Of a DNA stretch of 64,000 nucleotides, positions 51,237-60,186 are shown piece by piece. This stretch comes from Deinococcus sp. Leaf326. GTDB lineage: Bacteria; Deinococcota; Deinococci; Deinococcales; Deinococcaceae. How positions within the stretch are numbered: the first letter of the stretch is position 1; the number at the start of each line of letters is the position of its first letter. Location: contig NZ_LMOM01000001.1 of the NCBI RefSeq assembly GCF_001424185.1, positions 461,256-525,255 of the forward strand, read 5' to 3'. Below the pieces are notes generated by a model. It was given only the letters and a program-made list of their open reading frames with translations. It was not told the origin of the DNA and did no database searches. A program made the position numbers and the translations under genes.

Positions 51237-52229
51237 ATGACCGAAGGTGGCCTCTCGTTTCTGGAACCGGTGAGCGACCTGCGGAGTCAGGAGGCGTATC
51301 TGCGGCTGCTCAATGCCATGCCGGTCATGCTCTGGACCGCCGACGCCCAGGGACGCTGGCAGCATGTCAACCGGCACTGGAGCATCTACACGGGTCTGCT
51401 GGGCGAGACGCAGGGCTTCGGGTTCGAGGAAGCCCTGCACCCGGCGGACCGCGCGCCGACCCTCGCGCGCTGGCGTCAGGCAGTCCGCAGTGGTCAGGAT
51501 TACGAGATCGAGTACCGCCTGCGCAGCCGCCGCGGCGACTATCACTGGTTCCTGATCCGCGGCGTGCAGGTGAGGGACGACCTGGGCACCGGCGTGGCCT
51601 GGGTGGGAACCTGTACCGACATCGAGCCCCAGAAGCGCGCCGAGCAGGACACCCTGGCCACCCGCGAGGCGGCGCTGCGGGCGCTGGCCCTGGCGCTGGA
51701 AGTCCGCGACCGCGAGACGAGCACCCATACCGAGCGCGTGACGGTGCTCGCCGTGCAGCTCGGCACCGCGCTGGGCCTACTGCCCGAGGCGCTGGGGCAC
51801 CTGCGCCTGGGCGCTTCTCTGCACGACCTGGGCAAAGTGGCGGTGCCGGGGCGCATCCTGCACAAGCCGGGCGCCCTGACCGAGGACGAGCGCCGGGAAA
51901 TGCAGCGTCATTCGGCCGAGGGCGAGCGGCTGGCGGCGGCGCTGGAGTTCGTGCCCCCGCCCGCCCTGCAACTCGTGCGCCACCATCACGAGCACTGGAA
52001 CGGCCGGGACTATCCCGACCAGCTGTGCGGAGAAGCGATTCCTTACCTTGCCCGGCTGTTCGCAGTTATTGACGTGTACGACGCCCTGCGCAGCGAGCGG
52101 CCCTACAAGGCGGCCTGGACCCGCGAGCAGGCGCTCACCGAGCTATGTGCGCAGGCCGGCGAGCAGCTCGACCCCCACATGGTCGAGGTCTTCACGCGGC
52201 TGGTCGAGGAAGACGCCCTGGCGAGCTGA
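51237..52229 (+). CDS. PAS domain and HD-GYP-like phosphodiesterase
   Basis: A protein of 330 residues. An N-terminal PAS domain (about 22-135, MPVMLWTADAQGRWQHVNRHW) is followed by an HD-GYP type domain (about 150-320). Metal ligands include HTERV, LHDLGKVAVP (HD), HSAEGERL, RHHHEHWNG and FAVIDVYDALRS. The GYP signature is altered to N-G-R-D-Y-P-D. It probably hydrolyses a cyclic dinucleotide such as c-di-GMP in response to a ligand or light bound by the PAS domain. A TACAAT box ends 6 nt before the ATG. Confidence 0.88.
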   Translation: MTEGGLSFLEPVSDLRSQEAYLRLLNAMPVMLWTADAQGRWQHVNRHWSIYTGLLGETQGFGFEEALHPADRAPTLARWRQAVRSGQDYEIEYRLRSRRGDYHWFLIRGVQVRDDLGTGVAWVGTCTDIEPQKRAEQDTLATREAALRALALALEVRDRETSTHTERVTVLAVQLGTALGLLPEALGHLRLGASLHDLGKVAVPGRILHKPGALTEDERREMQRHSAEGERLAAALEFVPPPALQLVRHHHEHWNGRDYPDQLCGEAIPYLARLFAVIDVYDALRSERPYKAAWTREQALTELCAQAGEQLDPHMVEVFTRLVEEDALAS

Positions 52230-52285
52230 GGCGGCGGCCGACGCCAGCAGCCGGGCCCACACCGAACTGTCCTAGACTCGGGCGC

Positions 52286-53434
52286 GTGATTCCCGCTGCC
52301 GACCTGCATACCGCCGCCGAGCGCTTCGGTACGCCGCTGTACGTCTACGACGCCGCCGAACTCAACGCCGCCCTGGCGCGGGTCCGCGCGGCCTTCGGGG
52401 ACGCGCGGGTGTACTACGCCATGAAGGCCAACCCCAACCTCAGCCTGCTGCGCCGTCTGGCGGCGGCGGGCGTGGGCGCCGAGTGCGTGAGCCCCGGCGA
52501 GATCGCGCGCGCCGAGAAGGTGGGCCTCAGCGGCGAGCGCCTCATCGTGAACGGCCCGGCCAAATCGGCCCACGAATACGCGGCGGGCGCGCGACTGGGC
52601 GCGACCTTCATCGTAGACCGGGCGGAGGAGGTAGAGCTGCTGCCTCCGGCCTCGCGGGCGCTGGTGCGGGTCAACCCGGCGCTGGAGGTCAGCACGCACG
52701 ACCACCTCGCCACCGGAGCGGCCGGCAGCAAGTTCGGCGTGACGCTGGCGCAGGTCCCAGCGGTGCTGGAGGCCCTGCGCGTGGCCGGCCACACGGCGCT
52801 GGGCCTGCACGTGCACATCGGCAGCGCGATCCGGGACGCCCACGATTTTACGGCCGCTTTCGGCCGCCTGGCCGGGCTGCGCGCCCAGACCGGGCCGCTC
52901 GCGGTGCTCGACGCGGGTGGGGGCTGGGGCCTGGGGGCCGACCTGCCGGGCATCGCCCGCGAGGCGCGCGCCACTGCCGCGGCCTTCGGAGCCGAGCTGT
53001 GGGTCGAGCCGGGGCGGTATCTGGTGGCGCAGGCCGGCACCCTGCTCACGCGGGTGGTGGGCACCAAGCGCACGGGGCGTAACTTCGTGCTCGTGGACGC
53101 CGGCATGACCGAGCTGCTGCGGCCCATGCTGTACGGCGCGGCCCACCCGGTCACGCCGCTGTGGGACGGCCCGGCGACGGAGAGGTGGGACCTCGCCGGC
53201 CCCGCCTGCGAGAGCGGCGACCTGCTGGCCCGTGATGTGACCCTGCCCACTCCGGTTCCGGGCCAGCTTCTCGCGGTGGGTGAGGCGGGAGCTTACGGCG
53301 CGGCCATGAGCAGCAACTACCTCACCCGGTCCCGGCCCGCCGAGGCGCTGTACGAGGACGGGCAGTGGCGACTCGTCCGGCGGCGCGAGACGCCCGAGGA
53401 CGTGTGGCGCGCCGAGGAGGAAGCCAGGCAATAG
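52286..53434 (+). CDS. lysA: Diaminopimelate decarboxylase family protein
   Basis: A fold-III PLP decarboxylase of 382 residues. The cofactor Lys is in YYAMKANPN, the Gly-rich phosphate loop is DAGGGWGLG, and ACESGD holds the active-site Cys of the second subunit. HVHIGSAIRD and WVEPGRYLV are typical of LysA. It is shorter than most (about 420). Because the homoaconitase genes 4 kb away point to the aminoadipate route for lysine, the true substrate may differ. A TAGACT box ends 7 nt before the GTG. Confidence 0.85.
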   Translation: MIPAADLHTAAERFGTPLYVYDAAELNAALARVRAAFGDARVYYAMKANPNLSLLRRLAAAGVGAECVSPGEIARAEKVGLSGERLIVNGPAKSAHEYAAGARLGATFIVDRAEEVELLPPASRALVRVNPALEVSTHDHLATGAAGSKFGVTLAQVPAVLEALRVAGHTALGLHVHIGSAIRDAHDFTAAFGRLAGLRAQTGPLAVLDAGGGWGLGADLPGIAREARATAAAFGAELWVEPGRYLVAQAGTLLTRVVGTKRTGRNFVLVDAGMTELLRPMLYGAAHPVTPLWDGPATERWDLAGPACESGDLLARDVTLPTPVPGQLLAVGEAGAYGAAMSSNYLTRSRPAEALYEDGQWRLVRRRETPEDVWRAEEEARQ

Positions 53435-53504
53435 AAGCGGGCGATTTCGCGTCCCGCTGGGCAGTTTCGGCTCCGTGGGTGCCGGGCTGCGCTAGCGTGG
53501 CCGG

Positions 53505-54434
53505 GTGATCGTCAAGGAGCTCGAAATCCAGGAACACACCGACCCGCTGCGCCGCGCCGGGTTCGACGCCGAACGGCAGATGGCCCACTACCTCAAGCGG
53601 GCCTTCGCGGAAGACCCCCACAAGTTCGTGTTCCACAACCTCCGCCTAGAACGCCGCGGGGAAATCGCCCAGATCGACCACCTGATCCTGCACCGCTTCG
53701 GGCTGCTCGCCGTAGAAAGCAAGAGCGTGGCCGGCGAGGTCAGCGTGAACGAACACGGCGAGTGGACCCGCTGGTGGAAGGGTGAGGGGCGCGGGATGCC
53801 CTCGCCAGTGCTACAGGCGAGGCGGCAACTCGACCTTCTGCTCGCACTGCTCGGCGACCACACGGCGGAACTCATGGACCGCTCGATGCTGGGCCTCAAG
53901 CAGCGGACCTTCGCGGGCGTACGGCGCGACGTGCTCGTCGCCGTCTCGGACGGGGGGCGCATCAACCGGGGGGCGGACGTTCCGGAACTCGCCAAGGCCG
54001 ACCAGGTGCCTGACCGCGTCGTCTCGGTCGTTCAGGCCGGGCAGGGCCGGGCCTTCGGGTCGTTCGGTTTCACGGACGCCGAGCTGAGCCGGCTCCAGTC
54101 GTTTCTGTGGAGCAGACATGTTCCCGGCCCGGTTTCCACTCCGGCGGCCCCGGAACGCCGCAGCACCGCCCCGGTGAGGACCTCGCAGGAGCGGCAGTCG
54201 CAGGCCCGGCCGCGCCTGGACGTGGCCTGCCGCGCGTGCGGATCTGCGGACCTGACCGTGCAGTACGGAAAGTACGGGTACTACCTGAAATGCGCCGCGT
54301 GCGGCGGGAACACGCCGGCCAAACCCGTCTGCGCGCAGTGCGGACAGCCGGGCAAGGTCAGCAAGCGCGGCCTGGAGTTCACCGCGACCTGCGCAGGTGG
54401 GCACACCTGGCTCTACTGGATCAACCCGGCCTGA
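53505..54434 (+). CDS. NERD domain protein with C-terminal zinc ribbons
   Basis: A protein of 309 residues. The N-terminal NERD domain (about 10-130) is related to nucleases of the PD-(D/E)xK type, with RRGEIAQIDHLILHRFGLLAVESKS showing the D-x-x-x and E-x-K catalytic pattern. A linker (about 205-240) precedes two zinc-finger units: CRACGSADLTVQYGKYGYYLKCAACGG and CAQCG followed by TCAGGHTW. Nucleic-acid binding or cleavage is the likely role. A TAGCGT box ends 6 nt before the GTG. Confidence 0.85.
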   Translation: MIVKELEIQEHTDPLRRAGFDAERQMAHYLKRAFAEDPHKFVFHNLRLERRGEIAQIDHLILHRFGLLAVESKSVAGEVSVNEHGEWTRWWKGEGRGMPSPVLQARRQLDLLLALLGDHTAELMDRSMLGLKQRTFAGVRRDVLVAVSDGGRINRGADVPELAKADQVPDRVVSVVQAGQGRAFGSFGFTDAELSRLQSFLWSRHVPGPVSTPAAPERRSTAPVRTSQERQSQARPRLDVACRACGSADLTVQYGKYGYYLKCAACGGNTPAKPVCAQCGQPGKVSKRGLEFTATCAGGHTWLYWINPA

Positions 54435-54447
54435 AGGGAAAGGTCAG

Positions 54448-54480
54448 GGGCGCGGCGACTGGTTCAGTCACCGCGCCCCC
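54448..54480. terminator. Hairpin between convergent NERD and PLA2-like genes
   Basis: GGGGCGCGG and GACT pair with AGTC and CCGCGCCCC with one unpaired base on each side. It lies between the two stop codons. Confidence 0.65.
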
Positions 54481-54483
54481 AGC

Positions 54484-55137
54484 TCACTCGAAGCTGCTGC
54501 CCCCGCCCACCCGCACGCCCTGGTAATAGGCGTAGGCGGCGGTCACGCAGGGCGGGCGCTTGATCCAGCTCTTGGCGGCGCAGATGGCCTTCATGTTGGT
54601 GTGAAAGGCCTCGTCGCTCGTCTTGCGGTTGGCGTCGGTGCGCTCGTAGACCTTGAGGTTGCGGTACGCGAAGTCGTGGACGTTGCAGGCCGGCAGGAAG
54701 TCCTCGCGGTAACCCAGGCCCAGGCCGTCGGGGGCGCTGCATCCGTCGCGGTTCCAATCCAGCCCGGCGTAGGGCTGTGAGGTGCCCCGGTAGGCCGCGT
54801 ACTGGGTGTTGTAGTTGCCCACGGTGCCCCAGCCGGTGCGCTTGATATACGTCAGCCGGTCGGAGGCGAGGTCCTGGCCGGTCAGGCCCGGCACGGCGGG
54901 CAGGCTCAGGTCGAAGGCGCGCTCGCCGTAGGCCTCCTGTAAGGAGCGCAGCAGTTCGGGGTCGTTGCCGTAGCGGCTCAGCACCGACTGGCTGCCCGCG
55001 TCCTGAAGCTCGGGGCGCGCGGCGTAGGGGCTCACGGGAGCGGGCATGCCGGCCGCGGCGGGGGGCGTGGACTGACCACAGGACATCAGGACAGCGGACA
55101 GGGCGGCGACAGCAATCAGGGCGCGGCGCATGAACAT
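54484..55137 (-). CDS. Phospholipase A2-like lipoprotein
   Basis: A protein of 217 residues with a lipoprotein signal (a hydrophobic stretch ending LMSC), so the mature part is likely outside the cytoplasm. It contains the bacterial PLA2 active-site core: [30 protein letters not shown], with the catalytic His-Asp pair in CNVHDFAY, and further cysteines in [17 protein letters not shown] that would form disulfides. It may release fatty acids from phospholipids. GGAGG lies 5 nt before ATG 55137. Confidence 0.82.
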   Translation of the reverse strand: MFMRRALIAVAALSAVLMSCGQSTPPAAAGMPAPVSPYAARPELQDAGSQSVLSRYGNDPELLRSLQEAYGERAFDLSLPAVPGLTGQDLASDRLTYIKRTGWGTVGNYNTQYAAYRGTSQPYAGLDWNRDGCSAPDGLGLGYREDFLPACNVHDFAYRNLKVYERTDANRKTSDEAFHTNMKAICAAKSWIKRPPCVTAAYAYYQGVRVGGGSSFE

Positions 55138-55308
55138 GTGATCCTCCGGGCGAGGGGGAAACGGATTGTGGCTTGCCCCCCGAGTGTACCCCGAGTTCCG
55201 GGCGGCGCAGCAGAACCCCACATGGCGGCGGGGGACACCCGTGGTCCAGGTCTCCCCCGCAGCGTGCCTGCGCCCCTTCAGGGCCGCGTCAGCCCCGCCC
55301 GGCTGCGC

Positions 55309-56349
55309 TCAGAGTTTGGTGAGTTTGGGGTACTTCTGGATCGCCTCGTCCTCGCTCAGGAATTCGCCCTCGGCGTCGGGACTCCAGACGACCTCGGCGC
55401 GGATGAGGTCGCCGGGCGTCACCGAACTGATGGCCGAGAGCGCCGCGCGGGCCTCGGCGGCGGTCGTCACGCCGGCCGGGGGCAGGTTGCTCAGGGCGTG
55501 GGCCGCCACCGCGAGGGTCACGGCGAGGTACAGGTCGCCCGTCTCCTTCTGGAAGGTGTAGTCGCCCCGGTGCTCAAAGCCCGTGTTCACGTCGCGGTTC
55601 TGGTAGTTGCTGGTGGTCTGCTCGGTGAAGGCCGCGCGGGCCTCGGTGGCCCAGGCGCCTACTTGGCTGTCGGCCGAGCTGGCCCCGCCCTGCGCCCGCT
55701 CGACGTTGCCGTAGACCCAGCGTTCGGGGTGGCGCAGCGCGACCAGCGCCGCTTCCTGAAGCATACGCGCCAGTCCCTCGTTGCTGTCGGGGTCGCCGTT
55801 CTGGGCGACCCGTTGCAGGGCCTTCTTGACCTCGTCGCCCTGGGCGAGCAGCAGCTGCACGCTCACGGCCTGGGCCGTGCCCCCACCCCCGCCCATCAGG
55901 TTGCCCAGGCCCTTGGCCCCGCCCCCCGACGCGAGGCTGCGGCGCATGAACCCCACCACCGCGAAGATCACCACGCCGAACAAGATGAGCGGAACGATGC
56001 CGAAGCCCCCGCCGCCGCCCCCGTAGTACCCGCCGCCGTAGCCCCCGCCGTTGATGATGATCGGGCCGCTGTAGCCGCCGCCCGAGTAGCCGCCCCCGCC
56101 GCCGGAGCCGCCAAAGGACCCGCCCCCCGACGACCCGCCGCCCCCACCCGACGAACTGCCTCCGAAACCCCCGCCCGACTGCGCGGCGGCGACCCCGAGG
56201 CTGAGGCCCGGCGCGTCCGGCAGAAAGTGGGACCCCCCGCCCAGGGTGAGGCTGCCGGCAGCGAGCAACGCGGTGAAGGCGAGAACGGCGCTCCGGCGCG
56301 GGCCCCGGCGATTCGGGCGCGGCGAGGCGGAATCTATGTGACGCGGCAT
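55309..56349 (-). CDS. DUF1517 family membrane protein with Gly/Ser-rich region
   Basis: A protein of 346 residues. An N-terminal hydrophobic segment is followed by a very Gly/Ser-rich region (about 58-115, repeated G-G-S and Y-G-G-G units), a membrane segment ([19 protein letters not shown]) and a soluble DUF1517 part (about 165-346). The same domain occurs in cyanobacterial and plant membrane proteins of unknown role. A TAGACT box lies 8 nt upstream of ATG 56349. Confidence 0.8.
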   Translation of the reverse strand: MPRHIDSASPRPNRRGPRRSAVLAFTALLAAGSLTLGGGSHFLPDAPGLSLGVAAAQSGGGFGGSSSGGGGGSSGGGSFGGSGGGGGYSGGGYSGPIIINGGGYGGGYYGGGGGGFGIVPLILFGVVIFAVVGFMRRSLASGGGAKGLGNLMGGGGGTAQAVSVQLLLAQGDEVKKALQRVAQNGDPDSNEGLARMLQEAALVALRHPERWVYGNVERAQGGASSADSQVGAWATEARAAFTEQTTSNYQNRDVNTGFEHRGDYTFQKETGDLYLAVTLAVAAHALSNLPPAGVTTAAEARAALSAISSVTPGDLIRAEVVWSPDAEGEFLSEDEAIQKYPKLTKL

Positions 56350-56469
56350 GTCGCTCAAGTCTACGGGGCGCGGCGGGGGCAGGTTCCCGAATGCCCTTGG
56401 CGTTCTCTTGGCGTGGGCCCCAGCGCGCGGCGCCGGCCAGCGGCTCAGAGGGCCGGGTACACTGCGCGC

Positions 56470-56841
56470 GTGAGCGATCCGACTTCCATCACCATCAGCG
56501 CCGACGACTGGCAGGCGTTTCTCGCCAGCCTCTACGACCGCGGCGACCGTCTCGACCTGCGCGTGCCCGGCGAGACCTACGCCCGCAAGGAAACGGTGGA
56601 CGAGTACGTGCTGAGCGCCCACGCCGAGGCCCTGCTGAGTGCCGAGGTGGAGGGCGACCTCTGGGGCACCCTGGAGGACATTGACGAGACGGCCACCGAC
56701 GAGGACGAGGCCTGGGAGAAGATCCGGGCCTTCTACCTGGACCGTGGCTGCGTCCTCGTGCAGATCACGGGGGGCGAGGAGCCCGAGGAATGGATCTTCG
56801 CGGGGGAGCTGGCGCGGCGGCTGGGATTGCTCGGAGCCTGA
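56470..56841 (+). CDS. Acidic hypothetical protein, 123 residues
   Basis: No family recognised. The protein is strongly acidic ([23 protein letters not shown]) and likely soluble, with alternating helices. It has no cysteine pattern apart from one Cys and no signal peptide. A TACACT box ends 6 nt before GTG 56470, and the gene is divergent from the DUF1517 gene. Confidence 0.65.
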   Translation: MSDPTSITISADDWQAFLASLYDRGDRLDLRVPGETYARKETVDEYVLSAHAEALLSAEVEGDLWGTLEDIDETATDEDEAWEKIRAFYLDRGCVLVQITGGEEPEEWIFAGELARRLGLLGA

Positions 56842-56863
56842 AGCTCCAGCTCCCCTTTGCAGC

Positions 56864-57379
56864 CTAGACGCCTCCCGGGCCCTCCTGAGGGGCCTCGCCC
56901 GGAAAGCGGCCGTGCTTCTTGAAGAAGGCCAGGATGCTCCCCTCGGCCAGCGCCTCGCGCAGGAACTCGGGGGGCGGTGGCAGCTGAACGGTCCCGGCCG
57001 CGGAGGTCAGAACCCCGCTGTTCACGTTGAGGCTCACCTCGTCGCCGTCTCCGAACAGGCCGGTCAGATCGTATTCGAAGGCGGGAATGCCCAGGTTGAG
57101 CAGGTTGCGGTAGTGGATGCGCGCGAAACTGGGCGCGACGATGGCGCCGATCTGCAGCTTTTTGAGGGCCTGCGGGGCGTATTCGCGGCTGGAGCCCAGG
57201 CCCCAGTTGCGCCCGCCGATGAGCACGTCGCCGGGCTGCACGGCAGCCGCGAACTCGGGACGGATGTAGTGGAAGGCGAAGGTCTGAAACACGTCCTCGC
57301 CGGCCATGAAGGGCGCGAACTTGCCGGGGAGGATGTCGTCGGTGTTCACGCTGTCGCCAAATTTCCAGATTCGGGGCAT
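56864..57379 (-). CDS. lysU: Homoaconitase small subunit (LysU/LeuD-like)
   Basis: The swivel subunit of the homocitrate-homoisocitrate isomerase in the alpha-aminoadipate lysine pathway. The 171-residue protein begins [24 protein letters not shown] and has [18 protein letters not shown], the substrate-binding swivel loop. The opening closely follows the pattern of the Thermus LysU subunit as I remember it. It is the last gene of a three-gene cluster with lysT, separated from it by an unknown 113-residue protein. The ATG is at 57379. Confidence 0.88.
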   Translation of the reverse strand: MPRIWKFGDSVNTDDILPGKFAPFMAGEDVFQTFAFHYIRPEFAAAVQPGDVLIGGRNWGLGSSREYAPQALKKLQIGAIVAPSFARIHYRNLLNLGIPAFEYDLTGLFGDGDEVSLNVNSGVLTSAAGTVQLPPPPEFLREALAEGSILAFFKKHGRFPGEAPQEGPGGV

Positions 57380-57434
57380 AGATGATCCTTTAAGGGGCGG
57401 GGCCTGCCTCACCTCCTGCGGGCCGCGGGGCAGG

Positions 57435-57776
57435 TCAGAGGTCGGGACCGAGATCGTCCGGCGCTGAGGCGGGGCGGCCATCCAGAAAGTATTCGCCGCA
57501 GGCCCGCAGCACCGCCGACACGGCGCGCGTGTAGCCGTGCGGCGCCTCGACCCGGAAGGCGATCAGGCCCGCGCCGATGTTCACCCGTGCGGCCTCGGCG
57601 GTCAGTTTGCCCAGTGCATGGACCGTCCAGCGGTCGTGATCGGGACTCGTCCCCTCCAGACCGGTCCCGAAGGCCGCGAGCAGCCCCGCATCCAGTTCAG
57701 TCTCCCCCACCCCGGCGAGCAGGTCGAGGCAGGCGGCGAGATTGCGCGCCTGGATGTACCCCTCGACCACGCTCAC
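57435..57776 (-). CDS. Unknown protein between lysT and lysU
   Basis: A protein of 113 residues. Its GTG overlaps the lysT stop by 4 bp (GTGA), so it is translationally coupled to the large homoaconitase subunit. It is mostly helical (VVEGYIQARNLAACLDLLAGVGETELDAGLLAAFGTGLE), with an HALGKL-like segment and an Asp-rich tail. I do not recognise a family and see no catalytic motif. A role in homoaconitase assembly or regulation is only a guess from position. Confidence 0.65.
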   Translation of the reverse strand: MSVVEGYIQARNLAACLDLLAGVGETELDAGLLAAFGTGLEGTSPDHDRWTVHALGKLTAEAARVNIGAGLIAFRVEAPHGYTRAVSAVLRACGEYFLDGRPASAPDDLGPDL

Positions 57777-59068
57777 GCGCCCACCGCCGCGCGCGCGCCA
57801 CTGGGCAGCACGTCGCCGGGCAGGGCGATGTGGCCCATCACCGCCGTCGCGGCCGCCACCGCCGGACTGGCGAGGAACACGCGCGCGTCCTTGTCGCCCA
57901 TACGCCCGATGAAGTTGCGGTTGCTGGTGCTCACGCAGACCTCGCCGGGGGCCAGCACGCCCTGGTGGCGCCCCATGCATGGCCCGCAGCCCGGCGTGCC
58001 CAGCACGGCCCCGGCGCGTTGCAGGGTGAGCAGCGTGCCGTCCTCCATCGCCTGTTCCATGACCTGACTGCTCGCCGGAATGACGAGCAGCCGGGTTCCC
58101 GGATTGACGCGCTGGCCGCGCAGCACCTCGGCCGCCGCGTGCAGGTCCTCAATACGCCCGTTGGTACACGTCCCGATGAACACCTGGTCCACCTTCAGGC
58201 CGCGCAGCTCGGACACGTCGTGAACATTGTCCACCTCGCTCGGAGCACTCATGCGCGGGTTCAGGGCCGCGAGGTCGATCTGGACGCTGCGGCGGTAACT
58301 CGCGCCCTCGTCGGGGTAGACCCACTCGGGCACGTCATAGCCGTAGCTGGTCAGAATCTCGCCGCCCGGCACGACCAGTCCGGCCTTGGCGCCCGCCTCC
58401 ACACACAGGTTCGCCAAGGTCATGCGCTCGCCGCGCGTAAAGCGGTCGCCCGCGTGGATCTCGACGCTCTCGTAGGTCGCGCCGTCGGCGCCCAGCACGC
58501 GGATCATCTCCAGCGCGGCGTCCTTGGCGCTCACGCCGGGGCGCAGCTCTCCGGTGAACGTCACCTTGACACTCTCGGGCACGCGCAGCCAGGTCTTGCC
58601 GCTCGCCGCCGCCAGGGCGATGTCGGTCGCGCCCATGCCGGTGCCGAAGGCCGCCACCGCGCCGTAGGTCGTCGAGTGACTGTCGCTGCCCAGCACGATC
58701 CAGCCGGGGCGCGCGAGCCCCTCTTCCATCAGGACCTGGTGGCAGATGCCGCGCCCCACGTCGAAGAGGCGCACACCGGTCCGGGCGGCGTACTCGCGCG
58801 CCTCCTTCTGCGCCTGCGCCACGCTGACGGTGCTCGCCGGGGCCACATGGTCCACGACGATGCTTACGCGCTCGGGGAATCTGGGCACGGCGGCGAGGTC
58901 TCGTTCCATGCGCTCGATGAAGCTCTGGGCGATGGAATCGACGACCATCACCTGATCGACCTCCACCACCGCGAGGTCGCCCGCGTACACGGCGCGGTCG
59001 CCCCGGCGCGAGAGGATCTTTTCCGCCATCGTCTGTGGGCGGGGAAGGGACGCTGTCATGGCAGACAT
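57773..59068 (-). CDS. lysT: Homoaconitase large subunit
   Basis: The [4Fe-4S] hydro-lyase of the aminoadipate lysine route. The 431-residue protein opens with MAEKILSRRGDRAVYAGDLAVVEVDQVMVVDSI after a short tail. HVAPAS, GSDSHSTTYGAVAAFGTGMG, FIGTCTNGRIEDL (cluster Cys) and GTPGCGPCMGRHQG (two cluster Cys) are intact. The pattern closely matches Thermus LysT. ATG 59068 and ATG 59059 are both possible. GAGG upstream slightly favours 59068. Confidence 0.9.
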   Translation of the reverse strand: MSAMTASLPRPQTMAEKILSRRGDRAVYAGDLAVVEVDQVMVVDSIAQSFIERMERDLAAVPRFPERVSIVVDHVAPASTVSVAQAQKEAREYAARTGVRLFDVGRGICHQVLMEEGLARPGWIVLGSDSHSTTYGAVAAFGTGMGATDIALAAASGKTWLRVPESVKVTFTGELRPGVSAKDAALEMIRVLGADGATYESVEIHAGDRFTRGERMTLANLCVEAGAKAGLVVPGGEILTSYGYDVPEWVYPDEGASYRRSVQIDLAALNPRMSAPSEVDNVHDVSELRGLKVDQVFIGTCTNGRIEDLHAAAEVLRGQRVNPGTRLLVIPASSQVMEQAMEDGTLLTLQRAGAVLGTPGCGPCMGRHQGVLAPGEVCVSTSNRNFIGRMGDKDARVFLASPAVAAATAVMGHIALPGDVLPSGARAAVGA

Positions 59069-59176
59069 TGTGCCGCCTCGCGCCCCCCCACACCGTGGCC
59101 CGGATTGGACGACCGGGGCGCGGCCGGCCCCCACCCCCGCACCGGGCCCCGGGGCCGGACCCCCTAGACTGCACCC

Positions 59177-59602
59177 ATGACCGCCCTGCGTGTGCTCCTT
59201 GTGGACGACAATCCCGCCGATCTCCTCCTGGCCCAGGAGGTGTTTCAGGACCACCCGGACGTGCAGCTCGTCCTCTTCCAGCGCGGCGCCGAGGCGCTGG
59301 ACTACCTTCAGCACCACGAGGGCCGCCTGCCTGACGTGATCCTGCTCGACATCAGCATGCCGGTGATGACCGGGTTCGAGCTGCTCGAGAAGATCAAACG
59401 CGACAACGTGCTGCTGCACATTCCGGTGGTGATGCTCACGACCTCCTCGCATCCGGGGGACGTCGAGCAGGCCTATACCCTGCACGCCAACTCCTACCTC
59501 GTGAAGTCCGAGAGCTTTCCCGAATTCATGGGTCAGGTCGACACTTTCGTGAACTACTGGCAGCAGAACCGCCTGATGTACCGCGCCCACCAGCCGGGCT
59601 GA
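59177..59602 (+). CDS. Single-domain response regulator 1
   Basis: A stand-alone CheY/Rcp1-like receiver of 141 residues. The acidic pair is in LLVDDNP, the phosphorylated Asp is in VILLDISMP, the Thr is in VVMLTTSSHP and the Lys is in SYLVKSESF. There is no output domain. The C-terminal tail NYWQQNR is shared with the third regulator. A TAGACT box ends 6 nt before the ATG. It is divergent from lysT and the first of three tandem paralogues. Confidence 0.9.
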   Translation: MTALRVLLVDDNPADLLLAQEVFQDHPDVQLVLFQRGAEALDYLQHHEGRLPDVILLDISMPVMTGFELLEKIKRDNVLLHIPVVMLTTSSHPGDVEQAYTLHANSYLVKSESFPEFMGQVDTFVNYWQQNRLMYRAHQPG

Positions 59603-59638
59603 GCGCGCGCGGGCGGCGGGCCGGTATGCTGCCTGCCG

Positions 59639-60076
59639 ATGGACGGCCTACACATCCTCTTGGTCGACGACAGTCCAGGCGAACTGCTCCTGGCGCAGGA
59701 GGCCTTCGCGGCCCACGCCGGCGCCGTGCGCCTGACCACCTTCCCAGACGCGCGCGGCGCGATGGCGTGGCTGCGCGCCGCGCCCGGCGACCTGCCCGAC
59801 CTGATTCTGGCCGACGTGAATCTGCCGGGCCTGAGCGGCCTGGACTGGCTGCGTTCGCTCAAGGAAGATCCGGCGCTGCAGCACATTCCGGTGATCGTGA
59901 TGTCGGTGGCCGCCCCCCCGAAGCAGATCGCCGAGGCCTACGCGCTGCGGGCGAGCGGGTATCTGCCCAAGGCGCCGGGCTTCCGCGAGTTTCAGAGCCA
60001 GATCGATGCCCTGGTGGGGTTCTGGAGTCGCTGCGTATTCGCGCGGCCGGTGGCCTCTCCCACCACCGAGCGGTAG
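59639..60076 (+). CDS. Single-domain response regulator 2
   Basis: A receiver of 145 residues with LLVDDSP, the phosphorylated Asp in LILADVNLP, Ser in VIVMSVAAPP in place of the usual Thr, and Lys in GYLPKAPGF. It is the most diverged of the three tandem regulators. Its C-terminus (FWSRCVFARP) replaces the YWQ-x-NR tail of the others. A TATGCT box ends 8 nt before the ATG. Confidence 0.88.
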   Translation: MDGLHILLVDDSPGELLLAQEAFAAHAGAVRLTTFPDARGAMAWLRAAPGDLPDLILADVNLPGLSGLDWLRSLKEDPALQHIPVIVMSVAAPPKQIAEAYALRASGYLPKAPGFREFQSQIDALVGFWSRCVFARPVASPTTER

Positions 60077-60186
60077 CTCCGGTCCGTCAGGCACTCCACC
60101 TGTCCAGTCAGCCCAGCCACGCCGCTGCGATCCACCCATCAAACCCGCGGGCGCTCCCCCGGCCAACCCTGTAGAATTAAGGAGTG

